A stretch of DNA of 64,000 bases from Pseudomonas petrae (GCF_021728295.1 NZ_JAKJXE010000020.1:1-64000), one strand, 5' to 3'. Numbered from the stretch's first letter, positions 42,579-51,951 are shown. Made by a program: numbers and translations. The notes: generated from the sequence alone by a model not told the origin.

Positions 42579-42605
42579 GAACCTTTGCGGTTACGGAGAC
42601 GTCCA
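42579..42605 (+). promoter_or_regulatory. Candidate AlgU/RpoE-type promoter for the osmoprotectant operon
   Basis: GAACCT (42579-42584) and TCCA (42602-42605) are separated by 17 bp, close to the GAACTT-N16/17-TCTRA pattern of envelope/osmotic-stress sigma factors in Pseudomonas. Position about 200 bp upstream of the first transporter gene fits. The 42469-42801 region otherwise holds no gene. Confidence 0.3.
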
Positions 42606-42801
42606 TTCCCAGGTATCGCAAGACGCCAAGGGTTGCAAAATCAGCAAGTTAGCTTGACGAAGCTGCGCTCATGGCTTGTGTTTTCGCCGAAGTATCAACC
42701 TTTCCGGCGACCCACCCGCTGCTCTTCGCGAACGTTCGCGTGCTGCCTGAAAAGGCCAGTTCCACGCCAGATGTTCGCCGACTGAAATAAGGAGTCCGCC
42801 C

Positions 42802-43515
42802 GTGGCAAATCGCTATGGCAAGGGGCTGTTGGGAGGTGTGATTGTCATCGCACTCCTGGCCCTGCTGGTCCAATGGATCGGCATCAGTACCATCAGGCAA
42901 TATCAGGATGATCTGCTGTTTTATCTGCAAGCCCATGTCTGGCTTGTGCTGGCTTCGATGCTGGCGGCACTGGTGGTCGGGATCCCGACCGGCATTGTCC
43001 TTAGCCGACCGAACATGGTTGGCCGCGCCGAACGCTTCATGCAGATCTTCAACATCGGTAACACCGTTCCTCCTCTCGCCGTGCTGGCTATCGCTCTGGG
43101 TATTCTGGGTATCGGCAGCGGTCCGGCGATCTTCGCTTTGTTCCTCGCTTCGTTGTTGCCCATCGTGCGCAACACCTACGAAGGCCTGAAAAACGTTCAG
43201 GGTTCCCTCAAAGAAGCCGCTCGCGGCATCGGCATGACACCGCGCCAGGTGCTGTGGCGTGTCGAGTTGCCCAATGCTGTGCCGATCATCATCGGCGGTG
43301 TGCGCGTGGCGCTGGCGATCAACGTCGGGACCGCGCCACTGGCGTTCCTCATCGGCGCGAACAGCCTGGGCAGCCTGATTTTCCCCGGCATCGCCCTGAA
43401 CAATCAGCCGCAACTGGTGCTGGGCGCCGCATGTACGGCGTTGCTGGCGCTGCTGCTCGATGGTGCCGTGACCCTGGCAAGCCGTCTCTGGCTGGAACGC
43501 GGCCTGGCTCGATAA
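42802..43515 (+). CDS. Osmoprotectant ABC transporter permease (OpuC/OsmU type), first
   Basis: This 237-residue inner-membrane permease belongs to the glycine betaine/carnitine/choline importer family. The conserved loop is seen as NVQGSLKEAARGIGMTPRQV. About six hydrophobic segments are present. The GTG start at 42802 follows AAGGAG by 7-8 bp. It opens a four-gene operon: permease, binding protein, permease, ATPase. Uptake of compatible solutes under osmotic stress is the likely role. Confidence 0.9.
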   Translation: MANRYGKGLLGGVIVIALLALLVQWIGISTIRQYQDDLLFYLQAHVWLVLASMLAALVVGIPTGIVLSRPNMVGRAERFMQIFNIGNTVPPLAVLAIALGILGIGSGPAIFALFLASLLPIVRNTYEGLKNVQGSLKEAARGIGMTPRQVLWRVELPNAVPIIIGGVRVALAINVGTAPLAFLIGANSLGSLIFPGIALNNQPQLVLGAACTALLALLLDGAVTLASRLWLERGLAR

Positions 43516-43543
43516 GTCGAGCCCCGCCGAGAAAGGAATTGGT

Positions 43544-44512
43544 ATGAAGAAGTTATGCACATTAATCATGGGCGTCGGGATGTTGCTGTCCGGTTTCGCC
43601 CAGGCTGCGGATGCACCGGCCGAAATGCCCGTGTTGCGCATCGGCGCGCGGGTGTTCACCGAGCAGACCATGCTGGCCGAACTGACCGCGCAATACCTGC
43701 GCGACAAGGGCTATCAAGTCCAGATCACCGGCGGCCTGGGCAGTAACCTGGCGCGCAGTGCTCAGGAAAGCGGCCAATTGGATCTGCTGTGGGAGTACAC
43801 CGGGGTTTCGCTGGTTGCCTACAACCATGTCGACGAGAAGCTCGACAGCGAGCAGACCTACCAGCGCGTCAAGGAGCTGGACGCCAAGAAGGGCCTGGTC
43901 TGGCTGTCGCCGTCCAAGTTCAACAACACCTACGCGCTGGCGCTGCCGGACAAGATTGCGCAGCAGTATCCGCAGGTCAACAACATGTCTGACCTGACCA
44001 CGGTGCTCAAGGCTGAGGCCGACAAGGGCCACATCGTTGCGCTGGACACTGAGTTCGCCAACCGTTCCGACGGTCTGGTGGGCATGGTCAAGCATTACGG
44101 CATGAACCTGGGGCGTGAAAACACCCGGCAGATGGACGCCGGCTTGGTCTACACCGCGCTGCGCAACGGGCAGGTTTTTGCGGGCCTCGTCTACACCACC
44201 GATGGCCGCTTGAACGCGTTCAAACTCAAGGTGCTCGCGGACGACAAGCACTACTTCCCGGACTACACCGCAGCGCCCGTGATCCGCAAAGAGTACCTGG
44301 ACAAGCACCCGCAACTGGCCGATCTGCTCAAGCCGCTTGCTGCGCTGCTGGATAACCAGACCATGCGTACGCTGAATGCGCGCATCGATGTCGACCATGA
44401 AAGTCCTACCGTGGTGGCGGCTGAATTCCTGCGCGCACATCCGATCAATCCTTCCGCCGACAGCGTGCCTGTCGCGCCGGCGCCGGCGGCAAAACAGGAG
44501 GAGAAACCATGA
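43544..44512 (+). CDS. Osmoprotectant ABC transporter binding protein (OpuCC/OsmX type)
   Basis: The 322-residue periplasmic protein has a signal peptide (MKKLCTLIMGVGMLLSGFAQ, then AAD) and an OpuAC domain. Features are RIGARVFTEQTMLAELTAQY, GGLGSNLARSAQESGQLDLL and WEYTG. The WEYTG segment is typical of the quaternary-ammonium-binding OpuCC group. It overlaps the next permease by 4 bp (ATGA), supporting one operon. It would bind glycine betaine, choline or carnitine; the exact ligand is not predictable. Confidence 0.9.
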   Translation: MKKLCTLIMGVGMLLSGFAQAADAPAEMPVLRIGARVFTEQTMLAELTAQYLRDKGYQVQITGGLGSNLARSAQESGQLDLLWEYTGVSLVAYNHVDEKLDSEQTYQRVKELDAKKGLVWLSPSKFNNTYALALPDKIAQQYPQVNNMSDLTTVLKAEADKGHIVALDTEFANRSDGLVGMVKHYGMNLGRENTRQMDAGLVYTALRNGQVFAGLVYTTDGRLNAFKLKVLADDKHYFPDYTAAPVIRKEYLDKHPQLADLLKPLAALLDNQTMRTLNARIDVDHESPTVVAAEFLRAHPINPSADSVPVAPAPAAKQEEKP

Positions 44513-45162
44513 GTTTCCTCAGCGCTTTCTCCCATCTGGACTGGAATCAGGTCATGCACCTGACCCTGCAGCACATCACCCTCGTCGGCATCGCGGTAAC
44601 GCTGGCGATTGTTGTCGGCGTGCCGTTGGGCGTATTGATGACGCGCTCCCCGACCCTCGCCGGGCCGTTGCAGGCCAGCGCCACCGTGCTGCTGACCATC
44701 CCCTCGATTGCCTTGTTCGGCTTGCTGCTGCCGTTCTACTCCAAGTTCGGTCAGGGCCTCGGGCCAATGCCAGCGATCACCGCAGTGTTTCTCTACTCGC
44801 TGCTGCCGATCATGCGCAACACCTACCTGGCGCTGACCGGCGTCGAGCCCGGCATTCGTGAGGCCGCCAAGGGCATCGGCATGACCTTCGGCCAGCGCCT
44901 GCGCATGGTTGAGCTGCCGATCGCCGTGCCGGTGATTCTCGCCGGCGTACGCACCGCCGTGGTCATGAACATCGGTGTCATGACCATCGCCGCCACCATC
45001 GGCGCGGGCGGTCTGGGCGTACTCATCCTCGCTTCCATCAGCCGCAGCGATATGTCGATGCTGATCGTCGGCGCCGTACTGGTCAGCATTCTGGCCATCT
45101 TCGCCGACCTGCTTCTGCAATGGCTGCAACGCTCGCTGACTCCAAAAGGACTCCTGAAATGA
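44509..45162 (+). CDS. Osmoprotectant ABC transporter permease, second
   Basis: The 217-residue permease pairs with the first one to form the membrane channel. The EAA loop is seen as GVEPGIREAAKGIGMTFGQR, followed by LPIAVPVILAGVRTAVVMNI. The ATG overlaps the stop of the binding-protein gene, and its own TGA overlaps the start of the ATPase gene (ATGA). These overlaps imply tight translational coupling. Confidence 0.9.
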   Translation: MSFLSAFSHLDWNQVMHLTLQHITLVGIAVTLAIVVGVPLGVLMTRSPTLAGPLQASATVLLTIPSIALFGLLLPFYSKFGQGLGPMPAITAVFLYSLLPIMRNTYLALTGVEPGIREAAKGIGMTFGQRLRMVELPIAVPVILAGVRTAVVMNIGVMTIAATIGAGGLGVLILASISRSDMSMLIVGAVLVSILAIFADLLLQWLQRSLTPKGLLK

Positions 45163-46343
45163 TCGCCAAACAAATGATTGAGCTGCAGAACCTCACCAAG
45201 ACTTTCCAGAGCAACGGCAAGGAAGTGAAGGCCGTCGATTCCGTGAGCCTGACCGTCAATGAAGGCGAGATCTGCGTGTTCCTGGGCCCGTCGGGTTGCG
45301 GCAAAAGTACAACGCTGAAAATGATCAACCGGCTGATCATGCCGACCTCCGGCAAGGTGCTGATCAATGGCGAGGACACCACGGGTCTCGACGAGGTCAC
45401 CCTGCGCCGCAACATCGGCTACGTCATTCAGCAGATCGGTCTGTTCCCGAACATGACCATCGAAGAAAACATCGTGGTTGTGCCCAAGCTGCTCGGTTGG
45501 GACAAGCAGAAATGCCACGACCGCGCTCGCGAACTGATGAGCATGATCAAGCTGGAACCCAAGCAGTATCTGAATCGCTACCCGCGCGAGTTGTCGGGCG
45601 GTCAGCAACAGCGGATCGGCGTGATTCGTGCGCTGGCCGCAGACGCGCCGCTGCTGCTGATGGACGAGCCGTTCGGTGCGGTCGACCCGATCAACCGCGA
45701 GATGATCCAGAACGAGTTTTTCGAGATGCAGCGCGCGCTGAACAAGACGGTGATCATGGTCAGCCACGACATCGACGAAGCCATCAAGCTGGGCGACAAG
45801 ATCGCCATCTTCCGCGCCGGCAAGCTGCTGCAGATCGATCACCCGGACACGCTGCTGGCGCACCCGGCGGACGATTTCGTCAGCAACTTCGTGGGTCAGG
45901 ACAGCACGCTCAAGCGCCTGCTGCTTGTCAAAGCCGAAGACGCCGCGGACAACGCGCCGTCCGTGAGCCCGGAAACGCCAGTCGCCGATGCGCTGGAGAT
46001 CATGGACGAAAACGACCGCCGCTACGTGGTCGTCACCGATGCCGAAAACAAGGCGATGGGCTACGTCCGCCGCCGCGACCTGCACCGTCAGGCCGGCACG
46101 TGCGACCAGTACCTGCGCCCGTTCAACGCCACCGCCGCCTACGATGAACACCTGCGCATCCTGCTGTCGCGCATGTACGAGTTCAACCGCTCGTGGCTGC
46201 CGGTGCTGGATGCCGAAAATGTGTTCCTGGGTGAAGTAACCCAGGAATCCATCGCGGCTTACCTGAGTTCCGGCCAGTCGCGCGGGATGAAGACCAGCAT
46301 TGTTTCGCCGGCGGAGTTGGTGGAGCAGGCTGCTTCGGCTTGA
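45159..46343 (+). CDS. Osmoprotectant ABC transporter ATPase with tandem CBS domains
   Basis: The 394-residue ATPase has Walker A (LGPSGCGKSTTLK), signature ELSGGQQQRIGVIRAL, Walker B (LLLMDEPFGAVD) and the switch His (MVSHDIDEA). Two CBS domains fill the C-terminal part (about 270-385, VADALEIMDENDRRYVVVTD ... YEFNRSWLPVLDAENVFLGE). In OpuA-type importers such CBS pairs sense ionic strength. The start at 45159 overlaps the permease stop; an open frame further upstream is not needed. The operon order (ATPase last) is the reverse of the common opuCA-CB-CC-CD order. Confidence 0.92.
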   Translation: MIAKQMIELQNLTKTFQSNGKEVKAVDSVSLTVNEGEICVFLGPSGCGKSTTLKMINRLIMPTSGKVLINGEDTTGLDEVTLRRNIGYVIQQIGLFPNMTIEENIVVVPKLLGWDKQKCHDRARELMSMIKLEPKQYLNRYPRELSGGQQQRIGVIRALAADAPLLLMDEPFGAVDPINREMIQNEFFEMQRALNKTVIMVSHDIDEAIKLGDKIAIFRAGKLLQIDHPDTLLAHPADDFVSNFVGQDSTLKRLLLVKAEDAADNAPSVSPETPVADALEIMDENDRRYVVVTDAENKAMGYVRRRDLHRQAGTCDQYLRPFNATAAYDEHLRILLSRMYEFNRSWLPVLDAENVFLGEVTQESIAAYLSSGQSRGMKTSIVSPAELVEQAASA

Positions 46344-46357
46344 GGTAGTCGGGGAAC

Positions 46358-46445
46358 TGTAGGAGCGCGCTTGCCCGCGATCGTGGTGTGTCACTGAGAA
46401 ATATGTCGGCTGACACACCGCCTTCGCGGGCAAGCGCTCTCCTGC
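46358..46445. repeat. REP pair (REPIN), type 1
   Basis: TGTAGGAGCGCGCTTGCCCG (46358-46377) and the inverted copy CGCGGGCAAGCGCTCTCCTG (46425-46444, two changes) follow the ATPase gene. The centre shares GTGTGTC...GACACACC with the 36.7-kb pair. Confidence 0.88.
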
Positions 46446-46670
46446 CAGGGCTGTTGATAACTCTGACATTGGCAATCACCGGGAACATCACCCTGTCACA
46501 TCGGTCGGTTACTACGGGTTGATTGAACGCGCGTGAATTCCCGTCTGGCAAAAACGGGCAGAAACGCGACATTTTTAGTTGATCTCCGGCCCCTCAGGTC
46601 CTACAGTTCGCGCCGAACGTCCATGCTGGAAACGATCCATCCGGCTCAAGTACTGACGACGAGACAGCAA

Positions 46671-46704
46671 GGCCAACCGTGGCGTATCACCGGGTGGCCT
46701 TTTT
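46671..46704 (+). terminator. Terminator-like hairpin in the ornithine decarboxylase leader
   Basis: GGCCA (46671-46675) and TGGCC (46695-46699), with further pairing inside (ACCGTG...CACCGG), are followed by TTTTT. It lies about 115 bp upstream of the speC start. It may end transcription from upstream or attenuate speC. A 36-codon frame from ATG 46623 spans it but lacks a ribosome site. The rest of 46446-46820 shows nothing else. Confidence 0.55.
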
Positions 46705-46820
46705 GCTTTCGGCCGAGCAGCCTTGGGAAGTAGGCGAACCAAAGTGGGGATACGGAGGACGTTCACGAGCCGCGCGCTCACACCCATTGTTTTTTACCGT
46801 TTGCCAACAGGAGTCCCCGC

Positions 46821-47984
46821 ATGTCGATTCAGGTCGAAGACTATTTCGAGAAAAGCACCTTCGATAAAATGAAGGCGTTTGCCGACAAGCAAGAAACCCC
46901 GTTCGTGGTCATCGACACCGCGATGATCAGCAAGGCCTACGACGACCTGCGTGCAGGCTTCGAATTTGCCAGCATCTATTACGCCGTGAAAGCCAACCCT
47001 GCGGTCGAAATCATCGACTTGCTAAAGGAAAAAGGTTCGAGCTTCGACATCGCCTCGATCTACGAGCTGGATAAAGTGATGGACCGTGGCGTCAGCCCGG
47101 ATCGCATCAGCTACGGCAACACCATCAAAAAATCCAAAGACATTCGCTACTTCTACGAGAAGGGCGTGCGCCTGTTTTCCACCGACTCCGAAGCTGACCT
47201 GCGCAACATCGCCAAGGCAGCCCCGGGTTCGAAAGTCTACGTGCGCATCCTCACCGAAGGCTCGACCACCGCTGACTGGCCGCTGTCACGCAAATTCGGC
47301 TGCCAGACCGACATGGCCATGGACCTGCTGATTCTCGCCCGTGAACTGGGCCTGGTGCCATACGGCATTTCGTTCCACGTCGGTTCGCAGCAGCGTGACA
47401 TCAGCGTCTGGGACGCCGCGATCGCCAAAGTAAAAGTGATTTTCGAGCGCCTGAAAGAAGAAGACGGCATCGTTCTCAAGCTGATCAATATGGGCGGCGG
47501 CTTCCCGGCCAACTACATCACCCGCACCAACAGCCTGGAAACCTACGCTGAAGAAATCATTCGTTATCTGAAAGAAGACTTCGGTGATGACCTGCCGGAA
47601 ATCATTCTGGAGCCGGGCCGTTCGTTGATCTCCAATGCCGGCATTCTGGTCAGCGAAGTGGTGCTGGTGTCGCGTAAATCCCGCACCGCCGTCGAGCGTT
47701 GGGTATACACCGACGTGGGCAAATTCTCCGGCCTGATCGAAACCATGGACGAAGCCATCAAGTTTCCGATCTGGACCGAAAAGAAAGGCGAAATGGAAGA
47801 GGTGGTCATTGCCGGCCCGACCTGCGACAGCGCCGACATCATGTATGAAAACTACAAGTACGGCCTGCCGCTGAACCTGGCCATCGGTGACCGCCTGTAC
47901 TGGCTGTCCACCGGCGCCTACACCACCAGCTACAGCGCCGTAGAGTTCAACGGCTTCCCGCCGCTGAAGTCGTTCTACGTTTAA
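46821..47984 (+). CDS. speC: Ornithine/lysine decarboxylase (PLP, alanine-racemase fold)
   Basis: The 387-residue enzyme makes putrescine from ornithine (some homologues also accept lysine). It is of the eukaryotic-type fold III family. The PLP lysine is in ASIYYAVKANPAVEI, the glycine loop is MGGGFPANY, and the active-site Cys is in AGPTCDSADIMYENY. An ACAGGAG ribosome site lies 7 bp before the ATG. It is upstream of the Sel1 and piuC genes as in P. aeruginosa, but here it is followed by a strong terminator. Confidence 0.93.
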   Translation: MSIQVEDYFEKSTFDKMKAFADKQETPFVVIDTAMISKAYDDLRAGFEFASIYYAVKANPAVEIIDLLKEKGSSFDIASIYELDKVMDRGVSPDRISYGNTIKKSKDIRYFYEKGVRLFSTDSEADLRNIAKAAPGSKVYVRILTEGSTTADWPLSRKFGCQTDMAMDLLILARELGLVPYGISFHVGSQQRDISVWDAAIAKVKVIFERLKEEDGIVLKLINMGGGFPANYITRTNSLETYAEEIIRYLKEDFGDDLPEIILEPGRSLISNAGILVSEVVLVSRKSRTAVERWVYTDVGKFSGLIETMDEAIKFPIWTEKKGEMEEVVIAGPTCDSADIMYENYKYGLPLNLAIGDRLYWLSTGAYTTSYSAVEFNGFPPLKSFYV

Positions 47985-48004
47985 ACACTGGCTGTTGTGA
48001 AAAG

Positions 48005-48032
48005 AAACCCGTGAGCGATCGCGGGTTTTTTT
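48005..48032 (+). terminator. Intrinsic terminator after speC
   Basis: AAACCCG (48005-48011) and CGGGTTT (48022-48028) form the stem, continuing into a T-run to 48032. It separates speC from the convergent Sel1-repeat gene. Confidence 0.9.
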
Positions 48033-48040
48033 ATGGCGGT

Positions 48041-48802
48041 TTAATCGTCGGACTTGCTTAAGTCCGCCGCCTTGCGGGAGTAGTCGGTGGCCATCGCGCG
48101 GACTTCGGGATGGATGGACAGCACGAGTGTCCTGATACTGACCCGAAGAAAATTCAGGTTGCCCAGCTCAAGCGCAGCTGTGAACCACCTGAGGGCTTCG
48201 TCGACCTGACCGTGATCCGCCAACACCGACGCATGACTGAACTGCCCGCGAAAGTCGCCGCCTTCTGCTGAGCGTCGATACCACTCATGGGCTGCAGCGA
48301 GATCCTGCACGCAGCACAGACCTTCTTCGAGATAACGCCCGACCAGATTCATCGACTTTGCGTGGCCCAACTCGGCCGCCTTTCGATAGCAAGCCAGCGC
48401 GCGAGCTTGGTCTTTATTGACGCCACGGCCGGTCGCCAGAAGATTGCCGTAGTTATAAAAGCCCCAATCCAGACCGGCTTCGGCGGCGAGACGATAATGC
48501 TCGGCAGCCTTTGCGGCGTCCGGCTCACAGCCCCACCCATGCTCGTGGCAACGGCCCGCCATATTCTGCGCCATGGCGTGGCCGCAACGGGCCGCGATCT
48601 GAAACCAGACCAGCGCCAGCGCCGGGTCGCGTTCTATGCCGGTACCGTCGAGCAGGATCTGCCCGAGCAGCGCCTGGGCGTCGACGATGTTTGCCTGCGC
48701 CGCGCTCAGAATCGCCCGTGCGGCACTGGCAGGGCTTTCTTCAAGCATGGCGCGCAACTGGTCGCCATCGAGCACCTCTTCACGTCGCAGGTTCCAGGTC
48801 AT
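48041..48802 (-). CDS. Sel1-like repeat (TPR-type) protein
   Basis: The 253-residue protein is made of several SEL1/TPR-like alpha-hairpins: AQALLGQILLDGTGIERDPA then LALVWFQIAA, AQNMAGRCHEHGWGCEPDAA, NYGNLLATGRGVNKDQARAL and MNLVGRYLEEGLCCVQDLAA. Such repeats are protein-binding scaffolds. It lies 3 bp downstream of piuC on the same strand, so it is co-transcribed with an iron-regulated gene. No signal peptide is evident. Its partner is unknown. Confidence 0.88.
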   Translation of the reverse strand: MTWNLRREEVLDGDQLRAMLEESPASAARAILSAAQANIVDAQALLGQILLDGTGIERDPALALVWFQIAARCGHAMAQNMAGRCHEHGWGCEPDAAKAAEHYRLAAEAGLDWGFYNYGNLLATGRGVNKDQARALACYRKAAELGHAKSMNLVGRYLEEGLCCVQDLAAAHEWYRRSAEGGDFRGQFSHASVLADHGQVDEALRWFTAALELGNLNFLRVSIRTLVLSIHPEVRAMATDYSRKAADLSKSDD

Positions 48803-48805
48803 GAC

Positions 48806-49486
48806 TCAGACCTCGACCCACTGCCGCAGCAGATTGTGATAGGTGCCGGTGAGCTGAAGCAGCGAGGGGTGATCGGGCACATCGCGGCTGAGTTGCTGGA
48901 TTGCTGCGTCCATTTCGAACAGCAGCGTGCGGTGGCCATCATCGCGCACCAAGCTCTGGGTCCAGAAAAAAGAGGCGTACCGCGCGCCCCGCGTCACGGC
49001 GTTGACCTTGTGCAGAGTGCTGGCCGGATAAAGCAGCAGGTCACCCGCCGGCAGCTTGACCTGACGTGTGCCGAAGGTGTCCTGAATCACCAGCTCGCCG
49101 CCGTCGTAATCATCGGGATCGCTGAAGAACAGCGTCGATGACAGATCTGTGCGCACACGCTCGGTGCTGCCCTTGGCCTGACGCACGGCGTTGTCGATGT
49201 GGAAATCGAAACTGCCGCCGCCGGTGTAGCAATTTACCAATGGCGGAAAGACCTTGTGGGGCAGGGCGGCGGACATGAACAGCGGGTTCTGCCAGAGGCG
49301 CTCGAGCAGCGCCGCGCCAATCTCCACGGCAAGCGGATGGCCTTCAGGCAACTGCAGGTTGTGCTTGGCTTTCGCTGACTGGTGCCCGGCGGTGATCCTG
49401 CCGTCGGCCCATTCGGTTGCTTCCAGCGCCTCTCGGATGCGACGCACCTCCTCGGGTGAAAACAGACCGGGGATATGTAGGAGCAT
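48806..49486 (-). CDS. piuC: PKHD-type Fe(II)/2-oxoglutarate hydroxylase PiuC
   Basis: The 226-residue protein has exactly the length of PiuC/YbiX dioxygenases. Iron ligands are H and D of SFDFHIDNAVRQ and H of ASTLHKVNAVTRGARY, whose Arg would hold 2-oxoglutarate. PiuC is linked to iron uptake and to activity of siderophore-drug conjugates through PiuA. The ATG at 49486 begins MLLHIPGLFSPEEVRRIREA; frames extending to 49642 are not supported. It is divergent from piuA with a Fur-like site between them. Confidence 0.93.
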   Translation of the reverse strand: MLLHIPGLFSPEEVRRIREALEATEWADGRITAGHQSAKAKHNLQLPEGHPLAVEIGAALLERLWQNPLFMSAALPHKVFPPLVNCYTGGGSFDFHIDNAVRQAKGSTERVRTDLSSTLFFSDPDDYDGGELVIQDTFGTRQVKLPAGDLLLYPASTLHKVNAVTRGARYASFFWTQSLVRDDGHRTLLFEMDAAIQQLSRDVPDHPSLLQLTGTYHNLLRQWVEV

Positions 49487-49521
49487 GAATCGCGACCTGC
49501 GAGAAGAATGAAGCGGCGGAT

Positions 49522-49540
49522 GATAGTGATTCTTATTGAT
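49522..49540. promoter_or_regulatory. Candidate Fur box between piuC and piuA
   Basis: GATAGTGATTCTTATTGAT matches the 19-bp Fur consensus at about 12 positions. It sits in the divergent promoter region of two iron-uptake genes, where Fur repression is expected. Confidence 0.5.
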
Positions 49541-49681
49541 CGTGTAAAACGTCACCCGCGCGCGTGAATGGGTAGATGTGAAAATTGGGTAATGGGAAAG
49601 TGTAAAGAATGTAAGTTTTCTGCGAATGCGAAGCAGTCTCAACTATATTCCGCCGCCTTATTGTTTCCTTGGGGAAGGAAA

Positions 49682-51931
49682 ATGTCGCGCCAAGCACAAC
49701 CTGTTACCGCACATTCGCAGCGCTCCATCGTCGGCGCCGTCAGCGTTGCCCTTGCAGCGATGTCAGCCGCCCACATGGCGCAGGCTGCGGAACCTGGATC
49801 GGATGCTCTGAATCTCGGGGCCACCAACATTGACGGCGAGCGCGCCGATACGGCCTACAAGACCGAAGAGTCGGCCTCGAAAAAGTACACCGCGCCGCTG
49901 CGCGAGACGCCAAAGAGCGTGACGGTGATCCCGCAGCAAGTGATTCGCGACACCGCAGCCACGAGCCTGGCTGACGCATTGCGCACCACCCCCGGCATTA
50001 CCTTTGGCGCGGGCGAAGGCGGTAACCCCAGTGCGGATCGCCCGATCATTCGCGGCTTCAACGCAGAAAGTGACGTGTTCGTGGATGGCATGCGCGACGT
50101 GGCGGCGCAGAGCCGGGAGATTTTCAACGTCGAATCCGTCGAGGTCAGCAAAGGCCCGGGCTCGGCCTTCACTGGCGCAGGCTCCACGGGTGGCAGCTTG
50201 AACCTCGTCACCAAAGGCGCCCACCTGGGCGATGCCTTCAACGGCGGCTACACTTTCGGCTCGGACCAGACCCAGCGCTATACCCTCGACGTCAACAAGC
50301 AGATGACCGACACCTCGGCCTTCCGCCTGAACCTGATGAAGCACGATTCCAACGTCGCCGGCCGCAACGATGTCGACAACAGCCGCTGGGGCGTCGCGCC
50401 TTCGTTCGCGTTCGGTCTGGGCACCGACACGCGGGTCAAGGTCGATTACTACCATCTGTCCACAGACGACATGCCCGACTACGGCATTCCGCTGACCAAC
50501 ACCACCGGCCGCAGCAAGTACGTGGTCGACAAGCCGGCCCACGTCAATGAAAACAACTTCTATGGCCTGACCGACCGCGACTACCGCAAGAGCGTCAACG
50601 ACAGCGGCACGATCCGCCTCGAACACGACCTCAACGACAACCTGACAATCTCCAACAGCTTTCGCATGTCGCGCTCGACGCTGGACTACATCGTCACCAA
50701 CCCGGACGACAGCCGCGGTAACGTCGCCAACGGCTTGGTCTCGCGCTCGGCGAAGAGCCGCAATTCCACCTCCAGCGGCTTCGTCAACCAGACCGACCTG
50801 CAAGCGAAATTCGACACCGGTTTCATCCAGCACAGCCTGGTGACGGGTCTCGAGTTTTCGTATCAGGACACCCACAACCGCGGCTACAACGTGCTCAGCG
50901 CCAGCGGCGGGACCATCGGCTCGACGTGTAACGCAGCGCTGCTGGCGTCGGGCGACTGCACCAGCCTGTCCAACCCGTCGCCGAAAGACGACTGGAACGG
51001 CACCATCACCGACAGCCAGGCGTACACCGATACCGACACCAAAACCAGCGCTGCCTACGTCTTCGACACACTGAAATTCAACGAGCAGTGGTCCCTGAAC
51101 CTTGGCCTGCGCTATGACGATTACGACGTGCGCTCCAGCGGTTACAGCACTGGTGGCCGTGGCTCGGTCGCGGGCAGCTTCAAACGCGAGAACACCAGCC
51201 AGTTGTGGAATTACCAGGTCGGCGTGACCTACAAGCCGCTGCCGAACGGCAGCATCTACGCGGCATGGTCGACATCCAGCAATCCGTCGGGTGAAACCAG
51301 CGGCAATGGTGGTCTGGAAATCGCGGCGAACAACGCCAACCTCGACCCGGAAAAGAACCGCAACTATGAACTGGGGACCAAGTGGGATTTCTTCGACGAC
51401 AACCTGTCGATGACCGCCGCGCTGTTCCGCACCGAGAAAACCAACGCGCGGATCACCGATCCTGACAACGCGACGTTCCAGGTGCTGGACGGCGAGCAAC
51501 GGGTCGATGGCCTGGAGCTGACTTACAGCGGCAACATCACCGGCAAGTGGAAAGTCTACGGCGGCTACACCTACATGGAGAGCGAGATCGTCAGCGCGAC
51601 CAGCAAGGCGGACGAGGGCAATCACATGCCGAGCACGCCGCGCAACAGCTTCAACTTCTGGTCGACCTACGAACTGATGCCGAAGCTGACCGTGGGCGGC
51701 GGCGCGACCTTCGTCGATTCGCGTTTCGGCAACGAAGCCAACTCCGTGGAAGTGCCGTCCTACTGGCGCTACGACGCAATGGCCACCTACGCGCTGACCA
51801 AGAACGTCGACCTGCAGCTGAACGTGCAAAACCTGACCGACAAGCGTTATTACGATCAGGTGTTCAGCACCCACTACGCGCACATGGCAGCCGGGCGTAC
51901 CGCGCTGATGAGTGCCAGCTTCCACTTCTGA
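49682..51931 (+). CDS. piuA: TonB-dependent catecholate siderophore receptor PiuA/Fiu
   Basis: This outer-membrane receptor (749 residues) imports ferric catecholates with TonB energy. A signal peptide (...AALAAMSAAHMAQAAE) precedes the plug domain (about 60-190, with ETPKSVTVIPQQVIRDTAAT and VESVEVSKGPGSAFTGAGST). The 22-strand barrel follows and ends in aromatic F (MSASFHF), as for outer-membrane proteins. The ATG at 49682 gives a proper signal peptide; upstream open frame is ignored. It is divergent from piuC. Confidence 0.93.
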   Translation: MSRQAQPVTAHSQRSIVGAVSVALAAMSAAHMAQAAEPGSDALNLGATNIDGERADTAYKTEESASKKYTAPLRETPKSVTVIPQQVIRDTAATSLADALRTTPGITFGAGEGGNPSADRPIIRGFNAESDVFVDGMRDVAAQSREIFNVESVEVSKGPGSAFTGAGSTGGSLNLVTKGAHLGDAFNGGYTFGSDQTQRYTLDVNKQMTDTSAFRLNLMKHDSNVAGRNDVDNSRWGVAPSFAFGLGTDTRVKVDYYHLSTDDMPDYGIPLTNTTGRSKYVVDKPAHVNENNFYGLTDRDYRKSVNDSGTIRLEHDLNDNLTISNSFRMSRSTLDYIVTNPDDSRGNVANGLVSRSAKSRNSTSSGFVNQTDLQAKFDTGFIQHSLVTGLEFSYQDTHNRGYNVLSASGGTIGSTCNAALLASGDCTSLSNPSPKDDWNGTITDSQAYTDTDTKTSAAYVFDTLKFNEQWSLNLGLRYDDYDVRSSGYSTGGRGSVAGSFKRENTSQLWNYQVGVTYKPLPNGSIYAAWSTSSNPSGETSGNGGLEIAANNANLDPEKNRNYELGTKWDFFDDNLSMTAALFRTEKTNARITDPDNATFQVLDGEQRVDGLELTYSGNITGKWKVYGGYTYMESEIVSATSKADEGNHMPSTPRNSFNFWSTYELMPKLTVGGGATFVDSRFGNEANSVEVPSYWRYDAMATYALTKNVDLQLNVQNLTDKRYYDQVFSTHYAHMAAGRTALMSASFHF

Positions 51932-51951
51932 TCTGAAAGCGGACGCATCAC

